A stretch of 64,000 nt of DNA from Hephaestia caeni (GTDB lineage Bacteria; Pseudomonadota; Alphaproteobacteria; Sphingomonadales; Sphingomonadaceae), in assembly GCF_003550065.1 (NCBI RefSeq), contig NZ_QXDC01000003.1:434001-498000 (forward strand). Direction: 5' to 3'. Position numbers and translations under genes: made by a program. The notes beneath the pieces were generated by a model. That model made no database searches, was not told where the DNA came from, and saw only the letters and a list, made by a program, of their open reading frames with translations. Of this stretch, positions 1-8,382 are shown one piece after another. The stretch's first letter is position 1; every line of letters starts with the position of its first letter.

Positions 1-103
1 TCTGATCGTCGAGATCGAGATCGCCACCGGCGTCAAGGTGAAGGTCGTCAAATCCACGCTGGCGGCGGTCGCGCCGCGCGGCGCCAAGCCGGCGAACGAC
101 TAA
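1..103 (+). CDS. yajC: YajC, preprotein translocase subunit (3' end only)
   Basis: Only the last 33 codons are inside the window; the gene starts upstream. The visible tail (ending in GAKPAND, then TAA) is typical of the charged, Ala/Val-rich C-terminus of YajC after its single membrane helix. YajC is a small inner-membrane partner of SecD and SecF. Identification rests mainly on position: the stop lies one base before the secD ATG, which is the usual yajC-secD-secF order. The membrane segment itself is not visible, so the call depends on synteny plus weak sequence resemblance. Confidence 0.8.
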   Translation, partial: LIVEIEIATGVKVKVVKSTLAAVAPRGAKPAND

Positions 104-104
104 G

Positions 105-1706
105 ATGCTCGATTTTCCGCGCTGGAAGATCACCTCGATCATCGCCTTCCTCGTGGCGTTGATGCTGCTGGCGGTGCCGAGCTTCTTCCCCGAAGATCAG
201 ACCGCCAAATGGCCGATCCCGCATCCGCGGGTCAATCTGGGGCTCGATCTTGCCGGCGGCAGCTATCTGCTGCTCGAGGCCGACACCAAGGATCTCGCCA
301 GCTCGCGGCTCGAGCAGATGCGCGAGCAGGTGCTGACCGAAATGCGTCGCACCGAGCCCCGGATCGGCATCGGCGACATCTCGATCCGCGGCGGTAAACT
401 CTCCTTCATGGTCCGCGACGCGAGCCAGGTCGACGCCGCGCGCGAGCGGCTGCTGGGCATCACCGGCAGCGGTGCGGGCATGACCGGGCAGCGCGAGTGG
501 AACGTCGAGGTGGTCGATACCTCGCGCTTCGTGCTCACCCCCACGCAAGCCGGGCTGAGCGAGGCGATCAAGACCGCGATGGCCGACGCGACCGAGGTCG
601 TGCGCCGCCGCATCGACGAACTCGGCACCAAGGAGCCGACGATCATCCAGCAGGGCAGCGACCGGATCGTCGTCCAGGTGCCGGGCTTGCAGGACCCGCA
701 GGCGCTGAAGGACCTGCTCGGCAAGACCGCCAAGCTCGAATTCAAGATGGTCGACATGAACGCCGACCCCGCCGAACTGGTGAAGGGCAACGCGCCGATC
801 GGCGACGAGATCGTGCCCTATCCCGGCAACCCGATGGGCATCCCGGTGATCGCGGTGAAGCGCGCGACGATCATCGAGGGCGGCCAGTTGGTCGACGCCC
901 GCCAATCGTTCGAGCCGCAGACCAACGCGCCGATCGTCGACATCACCTTCAACGGCGAGGGCGGCAAGCGCTTCGCCCGGGTGACGCGCGAGAATACCGG
1001 CAAGCAGTTCGCGATGATCCTCGACAATCAGGTGATCTCGGCGCCCTCGATCAACGAGCCGATCATGGGCGGCAAGGCGATGATCAGCGGCAGCTTCACC
1101 GTCGACAGCGCCAACGAACTGGCGATCGCGCTCCGATCCGGCAAGCTGCCGGTGCCGCTCAAGGTGGTCGAGGAACATACCGTCGGCCCCGATCTCGGTA
1201 CCGATTCGATCCACGCGGGCATCCTCGCCTCGGCGATCGCGGCGACCGCGGTGATCGTGTTCATGTTCGTCACCTACGGCCGCTTCGGGCTCTATGCCGA
1301 CCTTGCCGTCACCATCAACATCTTCGTCATCCTGGGCGTGATGGCGCTGCTCAACGCGACGCTCACCTTGCCCGGCATCGCCGGGTTCGTGCTGACGATC
1401 GGCACCGCGGTGGACGCCAACGTGCTGATCAACGAGCGCATCCGCGAGGAACGCCATCGAGGGCGAAACGTCGTTCAGGCGGTCGAGCTGGGCTATACCG
1501 AGGCCAGCCGCACGATCTTCGAGGCGAACGTGACGCACGCGATCGCGGGCTTCATCATGCTGATGCTCGGATCGGGGCCGATCAAGGGCTTCGCGATCGT
1601 GCTGCTGATCGGCATCGCGACGTCGGTGTTCACCGCCGTTACCTTCACGCGCATGTTGGTTGCGATCTGGCTTCGCCGGAATCGTCCCAGCGACATCCAC
1701 ATCTGA
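105..1706 (+). CDS. secD: SecD, protein translocase accessory subunit
   Basis: 533 aa inner-membrane protein that works with SecF and YajC to drive late steps of Sec-dependent export using the proton motive force. There is one N-terminal membrane helix (about residues 10-28). A large periplasmic region follows, containing the LGLDLAGGSYLLLE start of the SecD family, and then a C-terminal multi-helix RND-like domain from about residue 370. The conserved VDANVLINERIREE motif in the membrane domain (about residues 437-450) is intact. Length is normal for alphaproteobacteria. The ATG follows the yajC stop by one base, so the genes are probably co-translated. No sign of truncation. Confidence 0.97.
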   Translation: MLDFPRWKITSIIAFLVALMLLAVPSFFPEDQTAKWPIPHPRVNLGLDLAGGSYLLLEADTKDLASSRLEQMREQVLTEMRRTEPRIGIGDISIRGGKLSFMVRDASQVDAARERLLGITGSGAGMTGQREWNVEVVDTSRFVLTPTQAGLSEAIKTAMADATEVVRRRIDELGTKEPTIIQQGSDRIVVQVPGLQDPQALKDLLGKTAKLEFKMVDMNADPAELVKGNAPIGDEIVPYPGNPMGIPVIAVKRATIIEGGQLVDARQSFEPQTNAPIVDITFNGEGGKRFARVTRENTGKQFAMILDNQVISAPSINEPIMGGKAMISGSFTVDSANELAIALRSGKLPVPLKVVEEHTVGPDLGTDSIHAGILASAIAATAVIVFMFVTYGRFGLYADLAVTINIFVILGVMALLNATLTLPGIAGFVLTIGTAVDANVLINERIREERHRGRNVVQAVELGYTEASRTIFEANVTHAIAGFIMLMLGSGPIKGFAIVLLIGIATSVFTAVTFTRMLVAIWLRRNRPSDIHI

Positions 1707-1719
1707 CGGGACCGGATCG

Positions 1720-2694
1720 ATGCGTCTTCTGAAAATGGTTCCCGACGATACCAACATCGATTTCGTGCGCCTGCGCCACGCGGCGTTCACGATCACGGCG
1801 TTGTTGACGGTGGCGGCGATCGCGCTCGTCCTCGTGCGCGGGCTCAACATGGGCGTCGATTTCGTCGGCGGGCTGATGATCGAGGAGAAATTCGAATCGC
1901 CGCCGCCGCTCGACGAGGTGCGCAAGACGATCGAAAGCCTCAACGTCGGCGAGGCCACGCTTCAACCATTCGGCGATCCGCGCACGATCTCGATCCGACT
2001 GCCGGCGCCGGAAACCACCGACGAAGGCGCGACCAACGCCATCGTCAGCAAGGTGGAAACCGCGCTCTCCGCCAAGTTCCCGGGCGCGACCTTCTCGCGC
2101 TACGCCACCGTCTCGGGCAAGGTCTCGGGCGAGCTGGTGCGCAACGGCATCCTCGCGGTCATCCTCGCGGTGGTGGGGATCGGGCTGTTCGCGATGTTCC
2201 GGTTCGAATGGCAGTTCGGCATCTCCACCGTGGTCGCGATCCTGCACGACGTGCTGATGGCGATGGGCTTCTTCGCATTGTTCCGCGAATGGCTGGTGTT
2301 CGATCTCACCATTGTCGCCGCGGTGCTGACGATCGTCGGCTATTCGATCAACGACAAGATCGTGATCGACGACCGCATCCGCGAAAACATGCGGCGATAC
2401 CGCAAGATGGACATGACCCAGATCGTCAACCTGTCGGTCAACGAGACGCTGCCGCGGACGGTGATGACATCGGTGACGATCCTGCTGGCGCTGGGCGCGC
2501 TGCTGATCTGGGGCGGGCACGTGCTGCGCGGCTTCACCGCGGTGATGATCCTCGGCGTGATCGTCGGCACCTATTCGTCGATCTACGTGTCGTCGTCGCT
2601 GCTGATCACGCTCGGCCTGCGCGCCGAGCCGCCCGCCGACAAGCCGGGCGCGGTCAGCAACGCCGAACGGGTCGGACCAAAGAGCGGCGGCTGA
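1720..2694 (+). CDS. secF: SecF, protein translocase accessory subunit
   Basis: 324 aa partner of SecD. It has one N-terminal helix, a short periplasmic domain, then a membrane domain with the diagnostic GYSINDKIVIDDRIREN motif at about residues 206-222. I chose the ATG at 1720 (MRLLKMVPDDTN) because it begins just downstream of the secD stop at 1706. An upstream in-frame ATG at 1660 would lie inside secD and add 20 residues that do not look like SecF. The stop codon overlaps the next gene's ATG by one base, consistent with one transcript through yajC-secD-secF and the following small gene. Confidence 0.96.
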   Translation: MRLLKMVPDDTNIDFVRLRHAAFTITALLTVAAIALVLVRGLNMGVDFVGGLMIEEKFESPPPLDEVRKTIESLNVGEATLQPFGDPRTISIRLPAPETTDEGATNAIVSKVETALSAKFPGATFSRYATVSGKVSGELVRNGILAVILAVVGIGLFAMFRFEWQFGISTVVAILHDVLMAMGFFALFREWLVFDLTIVAAVLTIVGYSINDKIVIDDRIRENMRRYRKMDMTQIVNLSVNETLPRTVMTSVTILLALGALLIWGGHVLRGFTAVMILGVIVGTYSSIYVSSSLLITLGLRAEPPADKPGAVSNAERVGPKSGG

Positions 2695-3068
2695 TGCGGA
2701 TCGACCGCGAGACGCGTGCCGCCGGGCCGATCGTCAGCGGTTTCGCGGCGGGCGGCTTCAAGGTCGACGAAGCGGTCCACCCTGCGTTGCTGATCAGCCC
2801 CGAGGGCGCGGCCGGCTGGGCACCCCCGCCGCTCGACGCGCTGCGCGTCGACGATCTCGGCACGATCCTGGCGATCGACCCGCCGCCCGAATTCGTGCTG
2901 CTCGGCACCGGCCCCGATCTCGTCCGCCCCGCGCCCGCGTTCGTCGCCGCGCTCGAGGCGCGCGGGATCGGCGTCGAGGCGATGGACAGCCGCGCCGCCG
3001 CGCGCGCCTGGGGCGTGCTGCGCGGCGAAGGGCGCGTGATCGTCGGCGCCTTCTACCCGCTCGCCTGA
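2694..3068 (+). CDS. Mth938-like (DUF498) domain protein
   Basis: 124 aa protein of the Mth938/DUF498 family, whose members include the mitochondrial complex I assembly factor NDUFAF3. The family pattern is visible: an N-terminal GFAAGGFKV stretch, a central ILAIDPPPEFVLLGTG strand-turn segment, and a C-terminal SRAAARAWGVLRGEGR segment. The gene overlaps secF by one base and is commonly the next gene after secF in alphaproteobacteria. The molecular function in bacteria is unknown. No signal peptide or membrane helix is apparent. Confidence 0.85.
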   Translation: MRIDRETRAAGPIVSGFAAGGFKVDEAVHPALLISPEGAAGWAPPPLDALRVDDLGTILAIDPPPEFVLLGTGPDLVRPAPAFVAALEARGIGVEAMDSRAAARAWGVLRGEGRVIVGAFYPLA

Positions 3069-3121
3069 GCGGCGGTTTTTCCGCTTGCGCGGACGCGGTA
3101 CTGGTCCGGTGCCGCCTTTGG

Positions 3122-3136
3122 TTCAGCCTCGCTGAA
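3122..3136. repeat. Short TTCAGC hairpin between convergent genes
   Basis: TTCAGC, a 3-base loop (CTC), then GCTGAA. It lies in the 73-base gap between the convergent Mth938-like gene and the glycosyltransferase gene. The same six-base stem, extended to eight bases, recurs at 14098 and 36181, also between convergent genes. No uridine tract follows, so it is not a classical intrinsic terminator. Confidence 0.4.
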
Positions 3137-3141
3137 ACAGA

Positions 3142-4296
3142 CTATAACCCCGCAAGATGCGCATAGAGCGCGGCAGTATTCGCCTCCCAGGTGAAGGGTA
3201 GCGCCGACCGACGCGTTTCCTCGGGCGACGGCGGGTGTGCGAGCACTTCCTTGATCGCGGCGGCGAAGGCGGGCGCGGTGCGCGCGACGACGCGCCCCGC
3301 CGCCGCGTCGCGCACCAGTTCGCGCGCGCCGCCCGCATCGGTGATGACGACCGGGGTGCCGCAGGCGAGCGATTCGACCCAGGCATTGGCGAGCCCTTCC
3401 GATGACGAGGCGAGCGCGCTGACATCGGCGGCGGCGATCAGGCGCGGTAGATCGGCATGCGGGACGGCGCCGAGCAGGCGGACGCGATCCGTGAGCCCCA
3501 ACCGGGCGATCAACGCGTCGAGCCGGCCGCGTTCGGGGCCGTCGCCCGCGATCAGCAGCGTCGCATCGGGCACGCCGCGCATCGCTTCGATGACGATCGC
3601 ATGGCCCTTGCGCTCGATCAGCGCGCCGACTGCGACGACGAGCGGCCCCGTGACGCCGAGCGCGCTTTTTGCGGTGGGACGATCCAACGGCGCGAAGCGA
3701 TCGAGGTCGACGCCGGTCCGGTGGACGCGGATGTTTTCCGCCGGCAGGCCGAGCGCAGCCATGTCGCGCTTCATCGCTTCCGACACGGCGAGCATCCCGG
3801 CAGCACCGTGCCCGGCGGCGACCACCTGGCGACCGGTAGGCCCATGCCCCCAATGGTGGATGTCGGCGCCGCGCGCCTTGATCGAGACCGGCACGCCGTA
3901 GCGCTGCCCGAGCGCGATCGCGGCGGGGCCGTCGGGAAAGAAGAATTCGGCATCGATGACGTCGAAGGGAAATTCTTCCCGCAGCGCATCGATCACCGGC
4001 ACCAGCGCGCGGACCAGCGCCGCGACATGACGCCGCCCGCCCGTCCCCGGCACCGTCAGAAAGCGCGGCCGCAGCGTATCGAGCCCTTTCCACATTTCAT
4101 GCCGGGGCAGGCCCGCGAGCGCGCGGTAACGCGGGTGGCGCGTCAGCGGCCACGGCGGCAGCCCGATGGGCGCGACCAGCCGCAGATCGACCTCGGCGTA
4201 CGCCGCGAGCCCAAGCGTCTGGCGTTCGACGAACACCCCGAAATTGGGGCGGGTCGCATCGGGGAACAGGGTGGCGAGGGTCAGCACACGCAGCAT
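3142..4296 (-). CDS. Glycosyltransferase family 4 (GT-B fold)
   Basis: 384 aa cytoplasmic glycosyltransferase of the GT1/GT4 type. The N-terminal half has the acceptor-side Rossmann fold starting MLRVLTLATLFPDATRP. The C-terminal half carries the nucleotide-sugar domain with the EX7E signature (SSSEGLANAWVESLACG, near residue 300) and the following GTPVVITDAGG. Such enzymes transfer sugars in surface polysaccharide or glycolipid synthesis; the substrate cannot be read from the sequence. I chose the ATG at 4296 because the next upstream in-frame ATG adds 30 residues unlike the family. The gene is divergent from the DedA gene and stands alone, not in a polysaccharide cluster. Confidence 0.9.
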   Translation of the reverse strand: MLRVLTLATLFPDATRPNFGVFVERQTLGLAAYAEVDLRLVAPIGLPPWPLTRHPRYRALAGLPRHEMWKGLDTLRPRFLTVPGTGGRRHVAALVRALVPVIDALREEFPFDVIDAEFFFPDGPAAIALGQRYGVPVSIKARGADIHHWGHGPTGRQVVAAGHGAAGMLAVSEAMKRDMAALGLPAENIRVHRTGVDLDRFAPLDRPTAKSALGVTGPLVVAVGALIERKGHAIVIEAMRGVPDATLLIAGDGPERGRLDALIARLGLTDRVRLLGAVPHADLPRLIAAADVSALASSSEGLANAWVESLACGTPVVITDAGGARELVRDAAAGRVVARTAPAFAAAIKEVLAHPPSPEETRRSALPFTWEANTAALYAHLAGL

Positions 4297-4391
4297 CGCC
4301 CCGTCATAGCGCGAGAAGGTTAAGAGGTGCTCGCGGATCGACGCGCTTTCGGGCTGGCAAAGCCCGCCCGCGACGGGCATGCGCAATCGCC

Positions 4392-5021
4392 ATGATCGAA
4401 CATATCCTCGCCTGGCTTGCGGGCATCATCATTTCCGTCATTTCGACGACGGGCTATCTCGGCATCCTGATCCTGATGGCGATCGAATCGGCGTGCATTC
4501 CACTGCCGTCCGAGGTGATCATGCCGTTCGCAGGCTATCTGGTATCGACCGGCCGATTCGACCTGGTCCTCGCCGCGACGGCGGGGGCGCTGGGCTGCAA
4601 CGTCGGGTCGATCTTTGCCTATGAGGCGGGCAAGCGCGGCGGACGGCCGCTGATCGAGCGCTGGGGCAAATTCGTGCTGATCGGGCCGGGCGAGCTCGAC
4701 GCCGCCGACCGTTTCTTCGCGCGCTGGGGATCGATCGCGGTGCTGATCGGGCGGCTGATGCCGGTGATCCGGTCGTTCATCGCCTTCCCGGCGGGAATCG
4801 CGCGGATGCCGCTGGGGAAATTCCACCTCTACACCTTCATCGGCTCATGGCCGTGGTGCTTCGGGCTCGCCTGGCTGGGCATGGTGCTGGGCGACAAATG
4901 GGACAGCGACCCGCGCGTCAAGGCGGCGTTCCATTCGGCCGACGCGGTGATCCTGGCGGTGCTCGTGCTGGGCGCGATCGCCTATGTCTGGCACCGCTGG
5001 CGCGGCGTGCGGCGGGGATGA
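4392..5021 (+). CDS. DedA family membrane protein
   Basis: 209 aa polytopic membrane protein of the DedA/SNARE-associated family, several members of which are lipid flippases or transporters needed for envelope homeostasis. Family hallmarks are the N-terminal GILILMAIESACIPLPSE segment (E and PLPSE conserved), the GxxxxYxxGxxGG-like stretch GSIFAYEAGKRGG, and the FIGRxxPxxR-like GRLMPVIRSFIAFPAG. Length is normal. It is divergently arranged with the glycosyltransferase gene. Which DedA subgroup it belongs to, and the lipid it moves, cannot be decided here. Confidence 0.92.
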   Translation: MIEHILAWLAGIIISVISTTGYLGILILMAIESACIPLPSEVIMPFAGYLVSTGRFDLVLAATAGALGCNVGSIFAYEAGKRGGRPLIERWGKFVLIGPGELDAADRFFARWGSIAVLIGRLMPVIRSFIAFPAGIARMPLGKFHLYTFIGSWPWCFGLAWLGMVLGDKWDSDPRVKAAFHSADAVILAVLVLGAIAYVWHRWRGVRRG

Positions 5022-5039
5022 GGGAAACCCGGAGGTATC

Positions 5040-5190
5040 GCCGGCTGATGGACCTAGCGAACAAGGGACATACCGATCTGGACGGATTTTGTTGGTGGAT
5101 TGATGCCTTTCCGCTTTGGACGATTATGCGTCGAAAGGGGACATTCCATCCGCCATTTACATGTCGCAAACCATGAGAGCCGCGCTAGGC
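5040..5190. other. Lower-GC stretch, possible degraded gene remnant
   Basis: This stretch between the DedA gene and the orphan gene at 5198 is visibly richer in A and T than its surroundings (runs such as AATGTC, TTTGTTGG, ACATTCCATC). On the minus strand it can be read as a short open stretch (5185 to 5054) with no start of its own and no recognisable domain. It may be a decayed fragment that arrived with the adjacent orphan gene. This is an inference from composition only. Confidence 0.3.
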
Positions 5191-5197
5191 CGGTATT

Positions 5198-5701
5198 ATG
5201 AGCGTGCAGATTTCTGAGGTCAGCACAACAGCAACGTCGCCACTTGGCGCGGTATCGTTCCACGTCAGCGGATCGTCTGGCATTACGATTGACGTATCTC
5301 AGACCGAAGTACCCGCACTGCCCAAGGGTATGGTCGTCGACGGTGTAATGCTGATTTGCATCCATATAGCAACGCCAGTTACCCGCGAGTTTCCCGTGCA
5401 GCTAACGGCAAGTGTTGGTTGCAATGGAGATGCCGAAACCGGCGAGTGGTTAGAAAGCATGGCGTTCCCAAGCGACGACGGCGTTTTGCAGGTGGCGATG
5501 CGAGATACTGAATGGCTTGCTGCGAACGGCGTTACCGCAGAGCCTGTGCAATACCAGCGGCAGGGCTTCTATCAGATTATTAGCAATGCTCCCGCTGCAA
5601 CGACGCTTTACGTCAGCGTGGCCTGGCGGGTTGATGATCGCGCGGCGGCCGCAAACGACGCCTCCACATGGTTTGCGGCCGATCTTACACTCCCCAGCTA
5701 G
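5198..5701 (+). CDS. Hypothetical protein, lower-GC orphan
   Basis: 167 aa protein that I do not recognise. It has no signal peptide or membrane helix and contains many alternating hydrophobic and polar residues, suggesting a mostly beta-strand soluble protein. It has a single Cys in ASVGCNGDAETGEW and a C-terminal SVAWRVDD segment. Codon use is clearly unlike the neighbours, with many A/T-ending codons, so recent horizontal acquisition is likely. It stands alone between the DedA gene and chorismate mutase. The ATG at 5198 is the first in-frame start. Function is unknown; a small accessory-element or phage-derived origin is possible but unsupported. Confidence 0.6.
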   Translation: MSVQISEVSTTATSPLGAVSFHVSGSSGITIDVSQTEVPALPKGMVVDGVMLICIHIATPVTREFPVQLTASVGCNGDAETGEWLESMAFPSDDGVLQVAMRDTEWLAANGVTAEPVQYQRQGFYQIISNAPAATTLYVSVAWRVDDRAAAANDASTWFAADLTLPS

Positions 5702-5784
5702 TGGGTCAGGCAACGTCTATGATCGACCGCAATATGCAGCGATGTAGAGCGAACGGCAGAGAATGACCTGAACCGTCGCCCGCC

Positions 5785-6069
5785 TCATGCTTCGTCGCGC
5801 AGACGCTCGTGGTGGCGGATCACTTCGTCGATGATGAAGCGCAGGAATTTCTCCGAGAATTCGGGGTCGAGATCGGCCTCGTGCGCGAGCCGGCGCAGCC
5901 GCGCGATCTGGCGTTCCTCGCGCGCCGGATCGGCCGGGGGCAGCCCCTCGGTCGCCTTGTAGCGGCCGACCGCCTTGGTGATCCGAAACCGCTCCGCCAG
6001 CATGAAGACGAGCGCGGCGTCGATATTGTCGATGCTCTGCCGGAATTGCGCCAGCGTCTCGTCGGTCAT
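5785..6069 (-). CDS. Chorismate mutase (AroQ type)
   Basis: 94 aa all-helical AroQ-type chorismate mutase, converting chorismate to prephenate in phenylalanine and tyrosine synthesis. Recognisable features are R10 in FRQSIDNIDAALV, the LAERFRITKAVGRYK helix with R27 and K38, and E52 in the AREERQI segment, matching the catalytic Arg/Lys/Glu set of the family. Near the C-terminus HH replaces the Gln found in E. coli, as seen in many stand-alone alphaproteobacterial versions. The start at 6069 (MTDETLAQ) gives the usual length. It is divergent from the polyprenyl synthase gene, with about 108 bases between starts. Confidence 0.92.
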   Translation of the reverse strand: MTDETLAQFRQSIDNIDAALVFMLAERFRITKAVGRYKATEGLPPADPAREERQIARLRRLAHEADLDPEFSEKFLRFIIDEVIRHHERLRDEA

Positions 6070-6177
6070 CGTGGGGGCTCCTTCGCCAGATCGCGCGGCC
6101 TTTTGGGCATGCGGCCGCGCGCGCGCAACCCCAAACGCTTGCCTTTGACGCCGTTCCCCGCCACATCGCCGTGCACG

Positions 6178-7191
6178 ATGACCGCGACGATCCACCGCCT
6201 CGATGCGCACCCGCAGCCCTCGCTCGATCCGATGATCGCGCTCGTCGCGGGCGATATGAACCTCGTCAATGCGGTGATCCTCGATCGGATGCAGTCGCAG
6301 ATTCCGCTGATTCCCGAGCTTGCCGGGCATCTGATCGCGGGCGGCGGCAAGCGCATGCGGCCGATGCTGACGCTCGCGGGGGCGGCGCTGCTGGGCTATA
6401 CCGGCAACCGTCACCACCGGCTCGCCGCCGCGGTCGAATTCATTCACACCGCCACCCTGCTCCACGACGATGTCGTCGACGGATCGGACCTGCGGCGGGG
6501 GAAACGCACCGCCAACATCATCTGGGGCAACCCGGCGAGCGTGCTGGTCGGCGATTTCCTGTTCTCCAAAAGCTTCGAACTGATGGTCGAGGACGGCAGC
6601 CTGAAGGCGCTCAAGATCCTGTCCAACGCGAGCGCGGTGATCGCGGAAGGCGAGGTCAACCAGCTTACCGCGACGCGCCGGATCAACCTCGGCGAAGAAC
6701 GCTATCTCGACATCATCGGCGCCAAGACCGCCGCGCTGTTCGCCGCCGCGTGCCGGATCGCCGCCGTCGTCGCCGAGCGCGAGGAAGCCGCCGAGACCGC
6801 GCTCGACGCCTATGGCCGCAACCTCGGCATCGCATTCCAGCTTGTCGACGACGCTATCGATTACGTCTCTGACGCCGATACGATGGGCAAGGACGCCGGC
6901 GACGATTTCCGCGAGGGCAAGGTGACGCTGCCCGTCATCCTCGCCTATGCGCGCGGCGACGAGGCCGAGCGCACGTTCTGGAAAGACGCGATCGAGGGCC
7001 GGCGCACGAGCGACGACGATCTCGCGCACGCCATCCGCCTGATCCGCGACAGCCGCGCGGTGGACGATACGCTGGCGCGCGCGCGCCATTACGGCCAGCG
7101 CGCGATCGACGCGCTCGGCATGTTCGCATCGGGCCGCGCGAAGGACGCGATGGTCGAGGCGGTCGAATTCGCGATCGCGCGCGCTTACTGA
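6178..7191 (+). CDS. Polyprenyl diphosphate synthase (quinone side chain)
   Basis: 337 aa trans-isoprenyl diphosphate synthase of the long-chain (IspB/decaprenyl) type. It condenses isopentenyl units onto farnesyl diphosphate to make the ubiquinone side chain. Both aspartate-rich metal-binding motifs are intact: HDDVVDGSDLRRGK near residues 96-109 and LVDDAIDY near 221-228. The GGGKRMRP substrate motif is also present. The chain-length-setting residues before the first motif are small (the FIHTATLLH segment), fitting a long product. Sphingomonads mostly make Q10, so decaprenyl is the likely product, but length cannot be proven from sequence. The ATG at 6178 is chosen by family length; the 3' end overlaps the convergent glycosylase gene by seven bases. 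Confidence 0.92.
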   Translation: MTATIHRLDAHPQPSLDPMIALVAGDMNLVNAVILDRMQSQIPLIPELAGHLIAGGGKRMRPMLTLAGAALLGYTGNRHHRLAAAVEFIHTATLLHDDVVDGSDLRRGKRTANIIWGNPASVLVGDFLFSKSFELMVEDGSLKALKILSNASAVIAEGEVNQLTATRRINLGEERYLDIIGAKTAALFAAACRIAAVVAEREEAAETALDAYGRNLGIAFQLVDDAIDYVSDADTMGKDAGDDFREGKVTLPVILAYARGDEAERTFWKDAIEGRRTSDDDLAHAIRLIRDSRAVDDTLARARHYGQRAIDALGMFASGRAKDAMVEAVEFAIARAY

Positions 7192-7856
7192 GCCGCGCCC
7201 AGCGCCGCCTTCACCTCGAACGCCCGCGCGAACACCGCTTCGAACATCGCCGCCGTCAACCGGCCGGTGTTCGTGTTGTAGCGCGAGCAGTGATAGCTAT
7301 CGATCAGCACCCGCCCGCCGGGCAGCCGGTGTTCGGCGAGATGGCCGAACCGCGCCTTGGGCAGCCGCCCGCCCAAGGCCTTCACCGCCGATTGATGCGC
7401 GATCTGGCCGAGCGCGATGAAGATGCGCGTCCCCGGCAGCGCCGCGATCGGGGCCTCGAGGAACGGGCGGCAGGTGCGGATTTCCTCGGGCGTCGGCTTG
7501 TTCTGCGGCGGCAGGCAGCGCACCGCGTTGACGATGATCGCACCGTTCAGCGTCACCCCGTCGTCGGCCCGCGCCTGATATTGCCCCTCGGACAGCCCGA
7601 ACTTGGCAAGCGTCGCATAGAGCAGATCGCCCGCATAATCGCCGGTGAACGGCCGCCCGGTGCGATTCGCGCCCTGCTTGCCCGGCGCGAGCCCGACGAT
7701 CGCGAGCCACGCGTCCGGGTCACCGAAAGCGGGGACCGGCGCGTTCCACCAATCGGGAAAAGCGTCGCGCAGTTCCTCGCGAAACGCGACGAGGCGGGGG
7801 CAACGCGGGCAATCGTGTGGCGGCTCGGTCGCCGGTAAGGGGCTTGGTGGCGGCAT
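7185..7856 (-). CDS. Uracil-DNA glycosylase, family 5 (UDGb) type
   Basis: 223 aa DNA repair enzyme of the iron-sulfur uracil-DNA glycosylase group. It contains the motif GLAPGKQGANRTGRPFTGD, where the NRTGRPF part and the lack of an activating Asp or Asn at the usual place mark family 5. A C-terminal SYHCSRYNTNTGRLT motif also fits. Iron-sulfur ligands are visible as CPRC near the N-terminus and the pair in VRCLPP and RTCRPF. It removes uracil and other deaminated bases from DNA. A start at 7856 (MPPPSPLP) is preferred; a further ATG at 7892 would overlap the divergent folK start. The 3' end overlaps the polyprenyl synthase gene. Confidence 0.9.
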   Translation of the reverse strand: MPPPSPLPATEPPHDCPRCPRLVAFREELRDAFPDWWNAPVPAFGDPDAWLAIVGLAPGKQGANRTGRPFTGDYAGDLLYATLAKFGLSEGQYQARADDGVTLNGAIIVNAVRCLPPQNKPTPEEIRTCRPFLEAPIAALPGTRIFIALGQIAHQSAVKALGGRLPKARFGHLAEHRLPGGRVLIDSYHCSRYNTNTGRLTAAMFEAVFARAFEVKAALGAAQ

Positions 7857-7879
7857 CCTTCCCGGATAGGCACCAGGCG

Positions 7880-8365
7880 ATGGCAAGGACAAGCTATGTC
7901 GTGGCGCTGGGATCGAACCGGCGCGGCCGGCACGGCAGCCCGCGCGCGGAGATCGCGGCGGCGCTGGCGGCGATCGGCGGCGTGACGGCGGTGTCGCCGA
8001 TCGTGACGACGCCCCCGCTCGGCCCGTCGCTGCGCCGCTTCGCCAATGCCGCCGCGATCATCGAGAGCGACGAGGCGCCGCCCGCCCTGCTGTGCCGCCT
8101 CAAGGCCATCGAACAGGCGTTCGGGCGGCGGCGCGGGCGGCGCTGGGGCGCGCGCGTGATCGATCTCGACATCATCCTGTGGTCGGGCGGCGCCTGGGCG
8201 GACGCGCGGCTTACCGTGCCGCACCGCGCGTTTCGCGCGCGCGGCTTCGTGCTCGGGCCGCTGCTGGCGATCGCCCCCGGCTGGCGCGACCCGCTGACCG
8301 GACGCACCGTTCGCCAACTCGCCCATCGCCAGCGCGCGGTTGACCGGCGCGCGCGCGATGCGTAA
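7880..8365 (+). CDS. folK: FolK, hydroxymethyldihydropterin pyrophosphokinase
   Basis: 161 aa folate-pathway enzyme that transfers pyrophosphate from ATP to 6-hydroxymethyl-7,8-dihydropterin. Conserved features are the N-terminal VVALGSNRRG (ALGSN is the family start) and the GRRWGARVIDLDIIL motif, which holds the catalytic Asp pair and substrate-binding Arg residues. The PHRAFRARGFVLGPLLAIAP segment is the usual HPR-like C-terminal motif. The chosen ATG (MARTSYVV) puts ALGSN at the normal distance from the start. It is divergent from the glycosylase gene, and no other folate gene is adjacent. Confidence 0.93.
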   Translation: MARTSYVVALGSNRRGRHGSPRAEIAAALAAIGGVTAVSPIVTTPPLGPSLRRFANAAAIIESDEAPPALLCRLKAIEQAFGRRRGRRWGARVIDLDIILWSGGAWADARLTVPHRAFRARGFVLGPLLAIAPGWRDPLTGRTVRQLAHRQRAVDRRARDA

Positions 8366-8382
8366 CGCCGCGCGGATGGTGC

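Noticed and set aside
48..1958. Long open frame antisense to secD
   Set aside because: Same GC-driven artefact; the secD-secF reading is certain.
3065..3090. Intrinsic terminator after the Mth938-like gene
   Set aside because: The GAGCGG/CCGCTT stem is only five or six pairs with the T run in the loop and none after it.
5054..5365. Minus-strand gene overlapping the orphan at 5198
   Set aside because: It runs antisense to the better-supported plus-strand frame and has no domain or plausible ribosome site.
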